From Treponema bryantii (GTDB lineage: Bacteria; Spirochaetota; Spirochaetia; Treponematales; Treponemataceae), in contig NZ_AP025286.1 in assembly GCF_036492245.1 (NCBI RefSeq), forward strand, positions 1,674,001-1,738,000: a DNA stretch of 64,000 nt. The letters are read 5' to 3'. Below are positions 1 through 7,608 of the stretch, in pieces. A program made the translations under genes and the position numbers. The notes beneath the pieces are model-generated. The model did not search any database. It saw nothing but the letters and a program-made list of their open reading frames with translations, and was not told where the DNA came from. How positions within the stretch are numbered: position 1 is the first letter of the stretch; each line of letters opens with the position of its first letter.

Positions 1-10
1 GAAAAAAGCG

Positions 11-553
11 GTGGGAGAAAAGGACACTGTTTCGACATCCGCAAACATGAACAGTGAACTTAATTCGAATGGCGGTGAAGCTTTGATGTCTTGGGAGAAA
101 AAATTAGAGAGCGAACCTCCTAAGGCATTTAAGGCTTTCTGTCTTTTTCGTGCTATGGGCTACAAGCGAAGCATTAAGGCCTGTATGGAAATGCACGGAA
201 TTGAGCCTAAAAAATATGGCTCCTGGGCGCGTTATGCTCGTCTTTACCGTTGGAATGAGAGGGCAGCAGAATATGACGCGTATATTGCAAAAGAAACTGA
301 AAGGGAGATTTTAGCTGAGAGAGTTGAACGCCGTAAGAGACAAATGGAAATGCTTAACGGCTTTGACGAACTTGTTCAAAAAAGAATTAAGACACTGAAG
401 CCAGAAGACCTGAACGCAGATGGAGCAATGGATCTTCTTGAACGTTCAGCAAAGCTGGATTCGTTTATTACTGGAGCTGACAAAGAAGCTGCAAAACAGC
501 CGGTGCAGGGAGAACTGGCCATAAGTTTTGTAGACAGCTTTAAGGACTTATGA
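11..553 (+). CDS. Phage terminase small subunit (putative)
   Basis: This is a small soluble protein of up to 180 residues whose position, overlapping the large terminase gene by 4 nt (ATGA), marks it as the DNA-recognition subunit of the packaging motor. The middle (about residues 40-95) is basic and helical, with an arrangement common in phage small terminases (a WNERAAEYD stretch after a putative helix-turn-helix). The C-terminal half is a charged helix. The start is uncertain: a GTG at 11 gives the longest frame, while in-frame ATGs at 47 and 86 would also work. The left edge of the window lies directly upstream, so earlier phage genes are not visible. Confidence 0.7.
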   Translation: MGEKDTVSTSANMNSELNSNGGEALMSWEKKLESEPPKAFKAFCLFRAMGYKRSIKACMEMHGIEPKKYGSWARYARLYRWNERAAEYDAYIAKETEREILAERVERRKRQMEMLNGFDELVQKRIKTLKPEDLNADGAMDLLERSAKLDSFITGADKEAAKQPVQGELAISFVDSFKDL

Positions 554-1764
554 CGACAGAAGTTTTTAAGCCGACAAAGGTACAGAAAAAGGCACTAGAG
601 CTTTTAAGCTCTGGAGCAAAACATATTCTGCTTTTTGGAGGCTCGCGTTCTGGAAAAACTACTGTTCTTGTAATGGCAATTATATTTCGGGCTTGCCGCT
701 ATCCTGGAAGCCGTCATTTGATTTGCCGTTTTAGAGCTAAGGACGCAAGAAGTTCTGTTTTGCATGAGACTTTAATTCCATGGCTGAATAAAACAATTGG
801 TGCAAAGAATTATAAAGCCAATGTACACGACGGACTTATAACTCTTTGGAATGGGAGCGAAATCTGGATTGGAGGCCTTGGGGACAAGGAACAGGTAGAC
901 CGCATTCTTGGTCATGAATATGTGACTATCTATTTCAACGAAGTAAGCCAGATTTCTTATTCTGCGATTACTACAGCTTATTCGCGTTTGGCGATGAAAG
1001 TTGAAGGTTGCAAGAATAAGTTTTTTTATGACTGTAACCCGTGTTCTCCTATGCACTGGGCTTACAAGGTGTTCATTCGAAAGATTGAACCGCGTACGGA
1101 TGAAAAATTACAGAAGCCAGATCTTTATGCTTCTGAAGTTTTGAATCCGATGGATAACGCTGAAAATCTTGATGAAGATTACATCAGCGACATCCTGGAC
1201 AACATGCCGGAAAAGCAGCGGGCACGATTCCGTGACGGTCTTTGGGTAAAACCTGAGGGCTCTGTTTATGAGAAGTTTGAAGAGTCAATGATTCTTCCTC
1301 GTGAGAAATTGCCGGAAGAGTTTGACCGCTTTACTGGTGGTCAGGACTTTGGACTTCATATTGCGGCTGTAAAAGTTGGCTGGGTTGGAGAGACTGTTTA
1401 TGTTGTCTCTGACTTTGGCGGTTTTAACATTACAACAAAGACAAGCGTAGAACAGCAGCAGGCAAAGAACTGGTATAACGACTGTTTTGTAACTTACTGC
1501 GACCCGGCCGGTGGAGAGAGAATTCAGGAAGTGCCAGGTGGCGTTAAGGCAAATAACAGTGTGGATGCCGGAATTGATTACATAATTGCAAAGATTGAAC
1601 GCGGACAGTTTTTTGTATGCAAAGACTGTACCGGTGTTCTTGGTGAAATATGGGATTACTCTCGTGATGAGAATAATCAGATTGTAAAAGTAAACGACCA
1701 TTACATGGACGCTATGCGTTACGCGATTTTTAGCGCGGCAACCAGCGGCGTGGTGATGGGATAA
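550..1764 (+). CDS. terL: Phage terminase large subunit
   Basis: This is the ATP-driven DNA packaging motor and headful or cos nuclease. The N-terminal ATPase has a Walker A at about residues 30-38 (GGSRSGKTT) and a Walker B-like segment IYFNEVSQ near residue 128. The C-terminal RNase-H-fold nuclease shows spaced acidic residues: GGQDFG near residue 263, CDPAG near 318 and YMDAMRYA near the end. A length of 404 residues is normal for the family. It overlaps the small subunit by an ATGA junction and is followed after 19 nt by the portal gene, the standard order of HK97-type phages. A long antisense open frame over its 3' part is a shadow. Confidence 0.93.
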   Translation: MTTEVFKPTKVQKKALELLSSGAKHILLFGGSRSGKTTVLVMAIIFRACRYPGSRHLICRFRAKDARSSVLHETLIPWLNKTIGAKNYKANVHDGLITLWNGSEIWIGGLGDKEQVDRILGHEYVTIYFNEVSQISYSAITTAYSRLAMKVEGCKNKFFYDCNPCSPMHWAYKVFIRKIEPRTDEKLQKPDLYASEVLNPMDNAENLDEDYISDILDNMPEKQRARFRDGLWVKPEGSVYEKFEESMILPREKLPEEFDRFTGGQDFGLHIAAVKVGWVGETVYVVSDFGGFNITTKTSVEQQQAKNWYNDCFVTYCDPAGGERIQEVPGGVKANNSVDAGIDYIIAKIERGQFFVCKDCTGVLGEIWDYSRDENNQIVKVNDHYMDAMRYAIFSAATSGVVMG

Positions 1765-1783
1765 CGGAGAGCCGATAATAAAT

Positions 1784-2974
1784 ATGGGGTTGTTTTCAAA
1801 GAAAAAAGTTAAACAGAAAAAGCTCAGAAGCTTTACAGAAATAAACAATGAGACTGTGGCTGATGATTTTTCTGTGCAGGAAAAGAAAACCTGTACTGAC
1901 CCGTATTTACAGCATGCTTGGGTTAGCGTGTGCATTGATATCCTTACCAGAAACGTTGCCCGTGCTGAGTTTGAAATTAAAAAGAACGGTAAAACAGAAA
2001 GTGATTCAAAGCTGGCAAAACTCTTTATGTATCCTAACAAAAACATGTGCCGCTTTGATTTGTGGAAACAAACCTGTGCCTGGTGGAGCCTCGATGGTGA
2101 GGCATTTTGGTGGTTCGGCGATGACTACTGCTGCGGACTTCCGACTGAGATTTATATTTTAAATCCTCGGAATATGCAGCATGTGGTTGATGGCGGAAAG
2201 ATTATCAAATGGGTTTATACAGAAGGAGGAACGGGAAAACCGTTTATCATTCTACCCGATGAGATAATTCATTTTAAGGATTGGAATCCCTGGAATGAAT
2301 TTCGTGGCGTAAGCCCTTTGGTAAGCTTGGGCCTTGAGGTCGAACAGGATTTGCTTGCTGCAAAACAGAACTCTGGACTTTTAAAAGAGGGTGGCGTTCC
2401 TAAGGGACTTTTGAAAACTGACCAGATTCTGACAGAGACTGAAGCTGAAATCTTAGCAAGAACTTGGGACTCAAAATACGGTCACGGTATGAAAAACCGG
2501 GTGGCAGTATTGGGTAAAGGTACAGAGTACCAGCCGCTGACGTTCAGCCCCGATGTTCTGAAACTTTACGATATGAAAAAGTGGAACCTGTACACACTTT
2601 TAGCGAAGTATGGCATTCCGCCGAGAGTTGCAAACATACAGGATTCCAAAAGCTCTTTGAGTGGAACGGATACAGACAGCCAGCACCGGGCCTTCTGGAA
2701 CTTTACATTAATTCCTTTACTTAAAAATTTTGAGCAGATATTAGAAGTGCAGTTTTTTCGCCGTTTCAACTTACCTGAAACCGGTGAATTTAACCTGAAC
2801 AATATCCCTGAATTACAAGAATCTGAGGATGCCCAGAGTAACAGGGATATTGCAGAAATTAATGCCGGCCTTAAGACGATTAATGATGTTTTAAGAGAAC
2901 GCGGAGAAAAGGAAAAACCTTGGGGCGACAGCTGGTGGAAGCCTAATTCCGTTTCGGAGTTTGATTCTGAATAA
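1784..2974 (+). CDS. Phage portal protein, HK97 family
   Basis: A 396-residue protein forming the dodecameric portal at the capsid vertex, to which the terminase docks. The family pattern is seen in the N-terminal basic segment, the YLQHAWVSVCIDILTRNVA-type helix region, and the conserved central pattern around residues 150-215 (IIHFKDWNPWNEFRGVSPL) followed by KEGGVPKG. The C-terminus is acidic and flexible. Length and gene order (terL, portal, protease, capsid) agree with the identification. Unusually, the next gene is a regulator and not the protease. Confidence 0.9.
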   Translation: MGLFSKKKVKQKKLRSFTEINNETVADDFSVQEKKTCTDPYLQHAWVSVCIDILTRNVARAEFEIKKNGKTESDSKLAKLFMYPNKNMCRFDLWKQTCAWWSLDGEAFWWFGDDYCCGLPTEIYILNPRNMQHVVDGGKIIKWVYTEGGTGKPFIILPDEIIHFKDWNPWNEFRGVSPLVSLGLEVEQDLLAAKQNSGLLKEGGVPKGLLKTDQILTETEAEILARTWDSKYGHGMKNRVAVLGKGTEYQPLTFSPDVLKLYDMKKWNLYTLLAKYGIPPRVANIQDSKSSLSGTDTDSQHRAFWNFTLIPLLKNFEQILEVQFFRRFNLPETGEFNLNNIPELQESEDAQSNRDIAEINAGLKTINDVLRERGEKEKPWGDSWWKPNSVSEFDSE

Positions 2975-2997
2975 AAAAAAATTGAGGAAATAAAATT

Positions 2998-3663
2998 ATG
3001 AATGGTAAGGTAAAGAAAGTGATCATCTGTATGACGGATGAGTGGACGAAAAAGTTAACGAAGGAACTTGTGGAGAGGTATATGAGAGGGGCACAGGTTA
3101 TTGACGGCACAAATGATCAGGAGATTTTTTATTATCTTCAAAAACTTGGGGATGATATTCTTCTAATCTTTGACAGATTGTTTATGGGCTTTATTTTGAA
3201 ATACAAAATTATGTACTTACGCTCAATCAATCAGAACATGAAAATAATTTACTGCGAATGCGGCAACTGCATTACGGAGTTTGGGTTACGCCTTTGGGAA
3301 CTTGGAGTAGACGGGTTTATCTGTGGTATTGAAAAGGAAATCAGCTTTCCAAAAGCGATTGATAAAATCTGTAACGGAGACAGAACTTTCCCTGAAATAA
3401 TCAGTGACATGGTAAAAAGTGGTGAAAAGGAAGACAGACGCAGAATCAGTCTTGAACTTACTGACAGTGAATATCTTGTTGGTATGTATATGGGCAAAGG
3501 TTATAACACAAAAGAAATAAGCGGAGTAACCGGCCTGACTATTGATTCTGTAAGAACACTTTCTTCAACTATGAAAAGAAAGATTGGCTATAAGGGACCA
3601 AATGATCTGATTGTTCTGAATCAGAGACTATCGGTTTTTGATGTAAGGAGCTGGGCTTGTTAG
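2998..3663 (+). CDS. LuxR/NarL-type regulator with receiver-like N-terminus, inside the head operon
   Basis: A 221-residue two-part protein. Residues 1-140 have the alternating beta/alpha layout of a receiver domain. The phospho-acceptor region is not clearly conserved, so it is probably a pseudo-receiver. Residues about 150-205 form a GerE/LuxR-type helix-turn-helix (LTDSEYLVGMYMGKGYNTKEI, shown up to the middle of the motif, then TIDSVRTLSSTMKRKIG). It lies between portal and protease and overlaps the protease start by 7 nt, so it is co-transcribed with head genes. I infer a phage-encoded transcription factor, possibly acting on the shared element upstream of 18466 and 19310. Response-regulator genes are rare in this position. 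Confidence 0.75.
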   Translation: MNGKVKKVIICMTDEWTKKLTKELVERYMRGAQVIDGTNDQEIFYYLQKLGDDILLIFDRLFMGFILKYKIMYLRSINQNMKIIYCECGNCITEFGLRLWELGVDGFICGIEKEISFPKAIDKICNGDRTFPEIISDMVKSGEKEDRRRISLELTDSEYLVGMYMGKGYNTKEISGVTGLTIDSVRTLSSTMKRKIGYKGPNDLIVLNQRLSVFDVRSWAC

Positions 3664-4286
3664 TAAAAATTGATGGTGTGGAAAACAAAGAGTTTTCCAA
3701 AAACAAAAATCTGTTTTTGTCTTTCTTGAAGGACAATACACATTCTGGAAAAGTTGCTGCACAGGTTGAAGTTTTTAAAGGTGTGGATGTTCAAAAAGAT
3801 TCATTCCACTGGGTAATGTCTACCTTTGATACTGACCGCGACTTTGAAAAGGTAGACCCGTGCGGATGGGATTTGAAAAACTATCTTATAAATCCTGTCG
3901 TGCTCTGGAGCCATGACTATTCAATTCCTGCTATTGGAATTGCCCAGAATGTAAAAGCAGAAAAACAGCTTGAAGGAGACATTCTCTTTAATTCAAAAGA
4001 GATTGACGAGTTTGGCTGGAGCATTGGAGAGCGTGTAAAAGCCGGAGTTCTTCGCTGCGGCTCTGTGGGATTTCGTGTTGATGAACTGGAATTTTTGGAT
4101 GCAAAAGACCGCGACTGCGATTGTATATTCCGTAAGCAGGAGCTTCTGGAATTTTCAATTTGCTGTGTACCGGCTAATCCTTTTGCGATACACGTACCGC
4201 AGAAGAGACTTGAGATTACGGAAGTAATTCAGGAAGAAGAGCTTTCGTATTGGGATAAGTTAGGTAAAGGCCTTGCACGGGCTTAG
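3657..4286 (+). CDS. HK97-type prohead protease (S78 family)
   Basis: This serine protease cleaves the capsid scaffold domain during head maturation. The protein shows STFDTDRDFEKVDP near residue 60, then VVLWSHDYSIPAIG with the catalytic-type His in SHD, and LRCGSVGF followed by LEFSICCVPANPFA, which carries the usual late family signature. The start is a TTG at 3657, preceded by GGAG and overlapping the upstream stop; no ATG lies near. Length (209 residues) is ordinary. The major capsid gene follows after a hairpin. Confidence 0.9.
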   Translation: MLVKIDGVENKEFSKNKNLFLSFLKDNTHSGKVAAQVEVFKGVDVQKDSFHWVMSTFDTDRDFEKVDPCGWDLKNYLINPVVLWSHDYSIPAIGIAQNVKAEKQLEGDILFNSKEIDEFGWSIGERVKAGVLRCGSVGFRVDELEFLDAKDRDCDCIFRKQELLEFSICCVPANPFAIHVPQKRLEITEVIQEEELSYWDKLGKGLARA

Positions 4287-4300
4287 TAGTGCATAAACAA

Positions 4301-4330
4301 GAGGAAGTGCAGCGGCAACTGCACTTCCTC
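4301..4330 (+). promoter_or_regulatory. Perfect 12-bp stem hairpin between protease and capsid genes
   Basis: GAGGAAGTGCAG at 4301-4312 pairs perfectly with 4319-4330 around the loop CGGCAA. There is no following T-run, so it is not a typical intrinsic terminator. Its place just upstream of the capsid gene suggests an RNA processing or stability element that raises capsid output relative to upstream genes; that role is inferred. Confidence 0.7.
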
Positions 4331-4362
4331 AATATCACCAAAAAGCTTAAGGGGGCTAATTG

Positions 4363-5670
4363 ATGAATGAAGTAATTGTATCTTTGCAGCAGAAACTTAG
4401 CAATATGAAAAGCTTGGTTCCGACAGAAGCTGCAACACCGGAACAGATTTCAAAATACTTTAATGAGACAGAAGAACTCATTGACGGTATTTTGAAAATG
4501 GCAGACAGTCAGCAGACTGCATCTACATCAGAAATTGAGGGAGTTAAGGAAGCTGTAAAGGAACTTCGAAACCTCCTGAAAAAAACTGATGCTGAAATGA
4601 AACCTCTGTCTTACAGAGATGTTTGCTACAATCTTGGAAAAGCTTTGTGCGCAGCCTGGAACAAAGACCACGAAACTTTGGGTCAGTTGAAATTCTGTCC
4701 AAACATAAGGGCAGAGAAGTGGAACAATCCGAAAGACTTTACCTGGGAGACCGGAAAAGGTTTTGTTCCTTCAAAAGCAGTGCTGGGCGAGCCTATCGGA
4801 AACCTTGCCAACAATGACCAGTATCTTATCAATCCGATTTACGAAGAGACAATCATGCAGGAAGCTGCAAAGCAGTCTCAGATGATGAATCTTGTATCTC
4901 ATCGACCTATGAATGGACCTTCAATCTTTATTCCAGAGCGCGACCGCGGCGGAATTGAATTGAAATGGCTCACAAGTTACGGACAGAAAATTGACGCTAC
5001 AAAATCAAACATGCCTACACGCACAGAGCTCAAGGCTTACACACTTGCAGGCTATGTTCCATTCTTTGACGAGTTTGGCGAAGATGTTTTTGTGGACCTT
5101 GGAAAGATGTTCCTGGAAGACTTCACCGAAGCCTACGGCCAGGAGTTTGACCGCCAGTGCCTGATTGCAGACGATGACCCATTTACTGGTGCTATTAATA
5201 TGGAACATGCAGAAGTGTGCCGCATCCAGAGCACAGACGAAAGCAAACTCACATATCTTGATTTCAGAAAAGCTGAATTGATGGTAGAGCCGGAAGAAAG
5301 AAAATATTGCAAATGGTTCTTACATGAAACTTTCCTCAATCACATTGCAAACATTCAGGACGACAACCATAACCCAATCTGGAGAAAGCCAGGTGATGGA
5401 ATGCCAGGAAGAATTGATGGATATGACGTGGTAGAAAGCCGCCTGATGCCGCAGCTTGCAGACGTGGAAGCAGACAGCGTTGTTGCAATCTTTATGAATC
5501 CAAAACGCATAATCCACGGAAACCGTAAGGGAATAGAAATCAAGAGATTTGATGAAACAACAGAATCTCTCGAATACGGCGAGCTCTTTATGCGCTTCCG
5601 TAAACGTGACGGCTTCCTTGTTACCAGACCAAAGAAAAACATGGTACTGCTTAAAACAGCAGAAGCATAA
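4363..5670 (+). CDS. Major capsid protein, HK97 fold
   Basis: A 435-residue shell protein. Residues 1-100 are charged and helical, like the scaffolding delta domain that the upstream protease removes. The HK97-fold part follows, with typical patterns such as AKQSQMMNLVSHRPM near 170, SIFIPERDRGG near 190, a long E-loop/P-domain region with FGEDVFVDLGKM, and VAIFMNPKRIIHGNRKGIEI near the end. The ATG at 4363 is preferred over the TTG one codon earlier because AAGGGGG lies at good spacing. An intergenic hairpin precedes it and a second hairpin follows at 5748. Confidence 0.9.
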   Translation: MNEVIVSLQQKLSNMKSLVPTEAATPEQISKYFNETEELIDGILKMADSQQTASTSEIEGVKEAVKELRNLLKKTDAEMKPLSYRDVCYNLGKALCAAWNKDHETLGQLKFCPNIRAEKWNNPKDFTWETGKGFVPSKAVLGEPIGNLANNDQYLINPIYEETIMQEAAKQSQMMNLVSHRPMNGPSIFIPERDRGGIELKWLTSYGQKIDATKSNMPTRTELKAYTLAGYVPFFDEFGEDVFVDLGKMFLEDFTEAYGQEFDRQCLIADDDPFTGAINMEHAEVCRIQSTDESKLTYLDFRKAELMVEPEERKYCKWFLHETFLNHIANIQDDNHNPIWRKPGDGMPGRIDGYDVVESRLMPQLADVEADSVVAIFMNPKRIIHGNRKGIEIKRFDETTESLEYGELFMRFRKRDGFLVTRPKKNMVLLKTAEA

Positions 5671-5747
5671 CACATAACCAAAAGCCAATATAAATATTGG
5701 CCTTTGGAAAGCGGGGGCGAAAATAACTAAAAACCGAAGTGAAGGGG

Positions 5748-5789
5748 AAAGCAAGGCTGCGAAGCACCCGAAGGGCTTGGCCTTGCTTT
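5748..5789 (+). terminator. 10-bp stem hairpin after the capsid gene
   Basis: AAAGCAAGGC (5748-5757) pairs perfectly with GCCTTGCTTT (5780-5789) across a 22-nt GC-rich loop; an imperfect T-rich end follows. It lies between the capsid gene and the next head gene and may attenuate transcription or shield the capsid message. Confidence 0.5.
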
Positions 5790-5842
5790 TCACTGAACGA
5801 AGGTTATACTTTCGTGAGCCTCGCTTTTCAAGAGAGGTAAGA

Positions 5843-6337
5843 ATGCATCCATTCCCATTTGAAGAACTCCAAAAAATCCTTGAATTACATGATACTGAAT
5901 TACAGATAGATGAATTAATCTTTCAGTCTACAATTTCATACATAGAAAAAATCATTGGCTATCCGCTTGAAGTTCATAATTACAATGAGATTCAGACAGT
6001 TAGAGACTGCAAGGTGTATACAAATCAAGACAACATAACAGAAATGGTGAACATCACAGATATGACGACAAAGGAAAAAGTTCCTAATTGTGTCATTGAC
6101 GGAAGAAAAATAATGTTTATTGATCCAAAACTTGAAGGTCACGTAGTTTTCTTAAATTACAATGCAGGCTTTTTGCCTTTGACTTTACCAGCTGATTTGA
6201 AAGAAGCAATCATCAAACTTTTTCTTTTGAAGAAGAAAGAGTTTATTAAAACTCAAAATCATGAAGATGATTACGCTTTTGAAATACCTACCAACCTTCA
6301 GCAGACACTTGATATTTACAGGAGAAAGAATTACTGA
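5843..6337 (+). CDS. Phage head-tail connector (gp6-like)
   Basis: A 164-residue protein beginning MHPFPFEELQK, with a run of short helices and a beta section, in the order typical of the head-completion adaptor that follows the capsid gene in HK97-type phages. The ATG at 5843 is chosen because GAGAGG lies directly upstream; a longer in-frame extension to 5777 runs through the hairpin and is unlikely to be translated. Its stop overlaps the next ATG (TGATG). The assignment rests mainly on context and on patterns such as FQSTISYIEKIIGYPLE, seen in adaptor proteins. Confidence 0.65.
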   Translation: MHPFPFEELQKILELHDTELQIDELIFQSTISYIEKIIGYPLEVHNYNEIQTVRDCKVYTNQDNITEMVNITDMTTKEKVPNCVIDGRKIMFIDPKLEGHVVFLNYNAGFLPLTLPADLKEAIIKLFLLKKKEFIKTQNHEDDYAFEIPTNLQQTLDIYRRKNY

Positions 6338-6744
6338 TGCAAGAATTTTTGAAAATGTATAACAGATTAAAATATCTGATGATAGAAAAGCTTCCTGAAT
6401 ATATTGATACCTGGAACAAAGAACACGAGCAGTATCAATTTGAACTAAAACAGTTTACAAACAGAACTTTATATAAAAACACTGAATTGCTGCCATGTTT
6501 TAATATGTTATTTGAAGAAGCCGAGCAGGGCAAAAAAGATCGTATTATTGGCACAATAAATTATAAGTTTTCTTTTGAGTTTTATTTTGAAAAGAGTAAA
6601 ACTCCTGACTATGTAAAAATTATTCAGATGAAGCAGATTCTTAATGAAATGCTTAATGATGATGATTTTGAACTCTGGCGGAACTTTGAGATAGTAAAGA
6701 CAACTTCTAAAAGGATTGATTTTATTGTACATGTAGAGTGGTGA
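6337..6744 (+). CDS. Putative head completion / neck protein
   Basis: A 135-residue protein rich in aromatic and charged residues, with no recognisable motif. Its start overlaps the stop of the upstream connector gene (TGATG), so the two are translationally coupled. In comparable phages this slot holds the tail-completion or head-closure protein; the name is therefore positional. Confidence 0.45.
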   Translation: MQEFLKMYNRLKYLMIEKLPEYIDTWNKEHEQYQFELKQFTNRTLYKNTELLPCFNMLFEEAEQGKKDRIIGTINYKFSFEFYFEKSKTPDYVKIIQMKQILNEMLNDDDFELWRNFEIVKTTSKRIDFIVHVEW

Positions 6745-6772
6745 TTTTTTCCTTTAAATTTAAAAACCATAG

Positions 6773-6778
6773 TATAAT
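6773..6778 (+). promoter_or_regulatory. -10 box TATAAT, 6 nt before an ATG
   Basis: A perfect TATAAT is followed by only six bases (GGTCAT) and the ATG of the next gene at 6785. No ribosome-binding site fits, so this is a likely leaderless start inside the prophage. A clear -35 is not seen in the A/T-rich upstream stretch. Confidence 0.5.
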
Positions 6779-6784
6779 GGTCAT

Positions 6785-7015
6785 ATGGGAAATAAACAAA
6801 CTATTGTATTATTTACAAAAGAAGAAGTTGAGGAATTAAAATCAAAAGTTTTTGCTTACTGTCACTGGAATGATACTTTGATGAACAGATTTGAAGATTT
6901 GTTTACATTCCTTGATTTTCCAGATGACGGAGCCTTAGAGCTTAGAAGTACGATTCTGACACCTCCGAAGCTGGAATTGAAACAGGTTCAGAGGAGACCG
7001 CATGAATCTAGATAA
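6785..7015 (+). CDS. Small hypothetical phage protein
   Basis: A 76-residue acidic protein beginning MGNKQTIVLFTKEEVEEL. I do not recognise it. It is probably transcribed from the -10 box six bases upstream. Its end overlaps the next gene by 14 nt, so the two form a unit. It is the second-last gene before the restriction-modification block. Confidence 0.55.
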   Translation: MGNKQTIVLFTKEEVEELKSKVFAYCHWNDTLMNRFEDLFTFLDFPDDGALELRSTILTPPKLELKQVQRRPHESR

Positions 7016-7475
7016 GCAACTTTCCAAATATGCCAGACACATAGAAAACCCAAAATACTACAAAAAGATTTATAGCATATTAGAAAAAGGCAAGCGAACA
7101 AATTATAAGTTCAAAGATTTCAATGATTATGACATGGTTGAAATATATGCCAGAATCAATAGTTTTTTTGAAGTAAACGAAACACCTGAAAAACAGAGAA
7201 GGGTAATCGAATACTTCAATAAGATATGGATTATTGTCAGCGATAAGCATTACATAGTGGCTGAGACTCCTTATTTATGGATTGCACTTTCTGTCTATAT
7301 TAGATGCTATATGTTTCTATTTATGTCTAAACTTACAAGGTTGATAAATCCTTCACATTTTTATGAATGTAATAATGTTGATAATGATTTGTTTCTTTTT
7401 AAGGGAGCACTTAAAGCGGCAAAATACCTTAAATGTGATGTATTTGATTTAGGGGAGTATAAATTAAATCATTAA
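7002..7475 (+). CDS. Hypothetical protein at the edge of the cargo block
   Basis: A 157-residue protein with no recognised domain. Residues about 85-110 (YLWIALSVYIRCYMFLFMS) are hydrophobic enough for one membrane-associated helix. GAGGAG precedes the ATG, and the start overlaps the upstream gene. It is followed by a symmetric hairpin (7486-7506), then the restriction-modification operon, so it may be the last gene of the head transcript. Confidence 0.5.
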   Translation: MNLDKQLSKYARHIENPKYYKKIYSILEKGKRTNYKFKDFNDYDMVEIYARINSFFEVNETPEKQRRVIEYFNKIWIIVSDKHYIVAETPYLWIALSVYIRCYMFLFMSKLTRLINPSHFYECNNVDNDLFLFKGALKAAKYLKCDVFDLGEYKLNH

Positions 7476-7485
7476 ATTATTCATC

Positions 7486-7506
7486 CTGTATCATTATTTG
7501 ATACAG
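7486..7506 (+). terminator. Symmetric hairpin CTGTATCA-N5-TGATACAG
   Basis: A perfect 8-bp stem with loop TTATT lies between the last head-side gene and the hsd promoter region. No strong T-run follows, so it could equally be a protein-binding dyad controlling the hsd operon. Confidence 0.4.
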
Positions 7507-7608
7507 TTATGTAAGTATACTATGTATGAATAATGGAAATATTTATTCAAATTTCGCCAAAAATGGTATATAATAATTTATTAATAATAATGGTTGGGGA
7601 TATAAAAA

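Noticed and set aside
1285-2046. A long (253-residue) open frame antisense to terL and the portal gene
   Set aside because: Its codon pattern mirrors the two real genes on the plus strand, it has no ribosome site and no recognisable protein features.
5320-5793. Antisense open frame over the capsid gene 3' end
   Set aside because: It is a shadow of the major capsid gene and runs through a hairpin; no support for translation.
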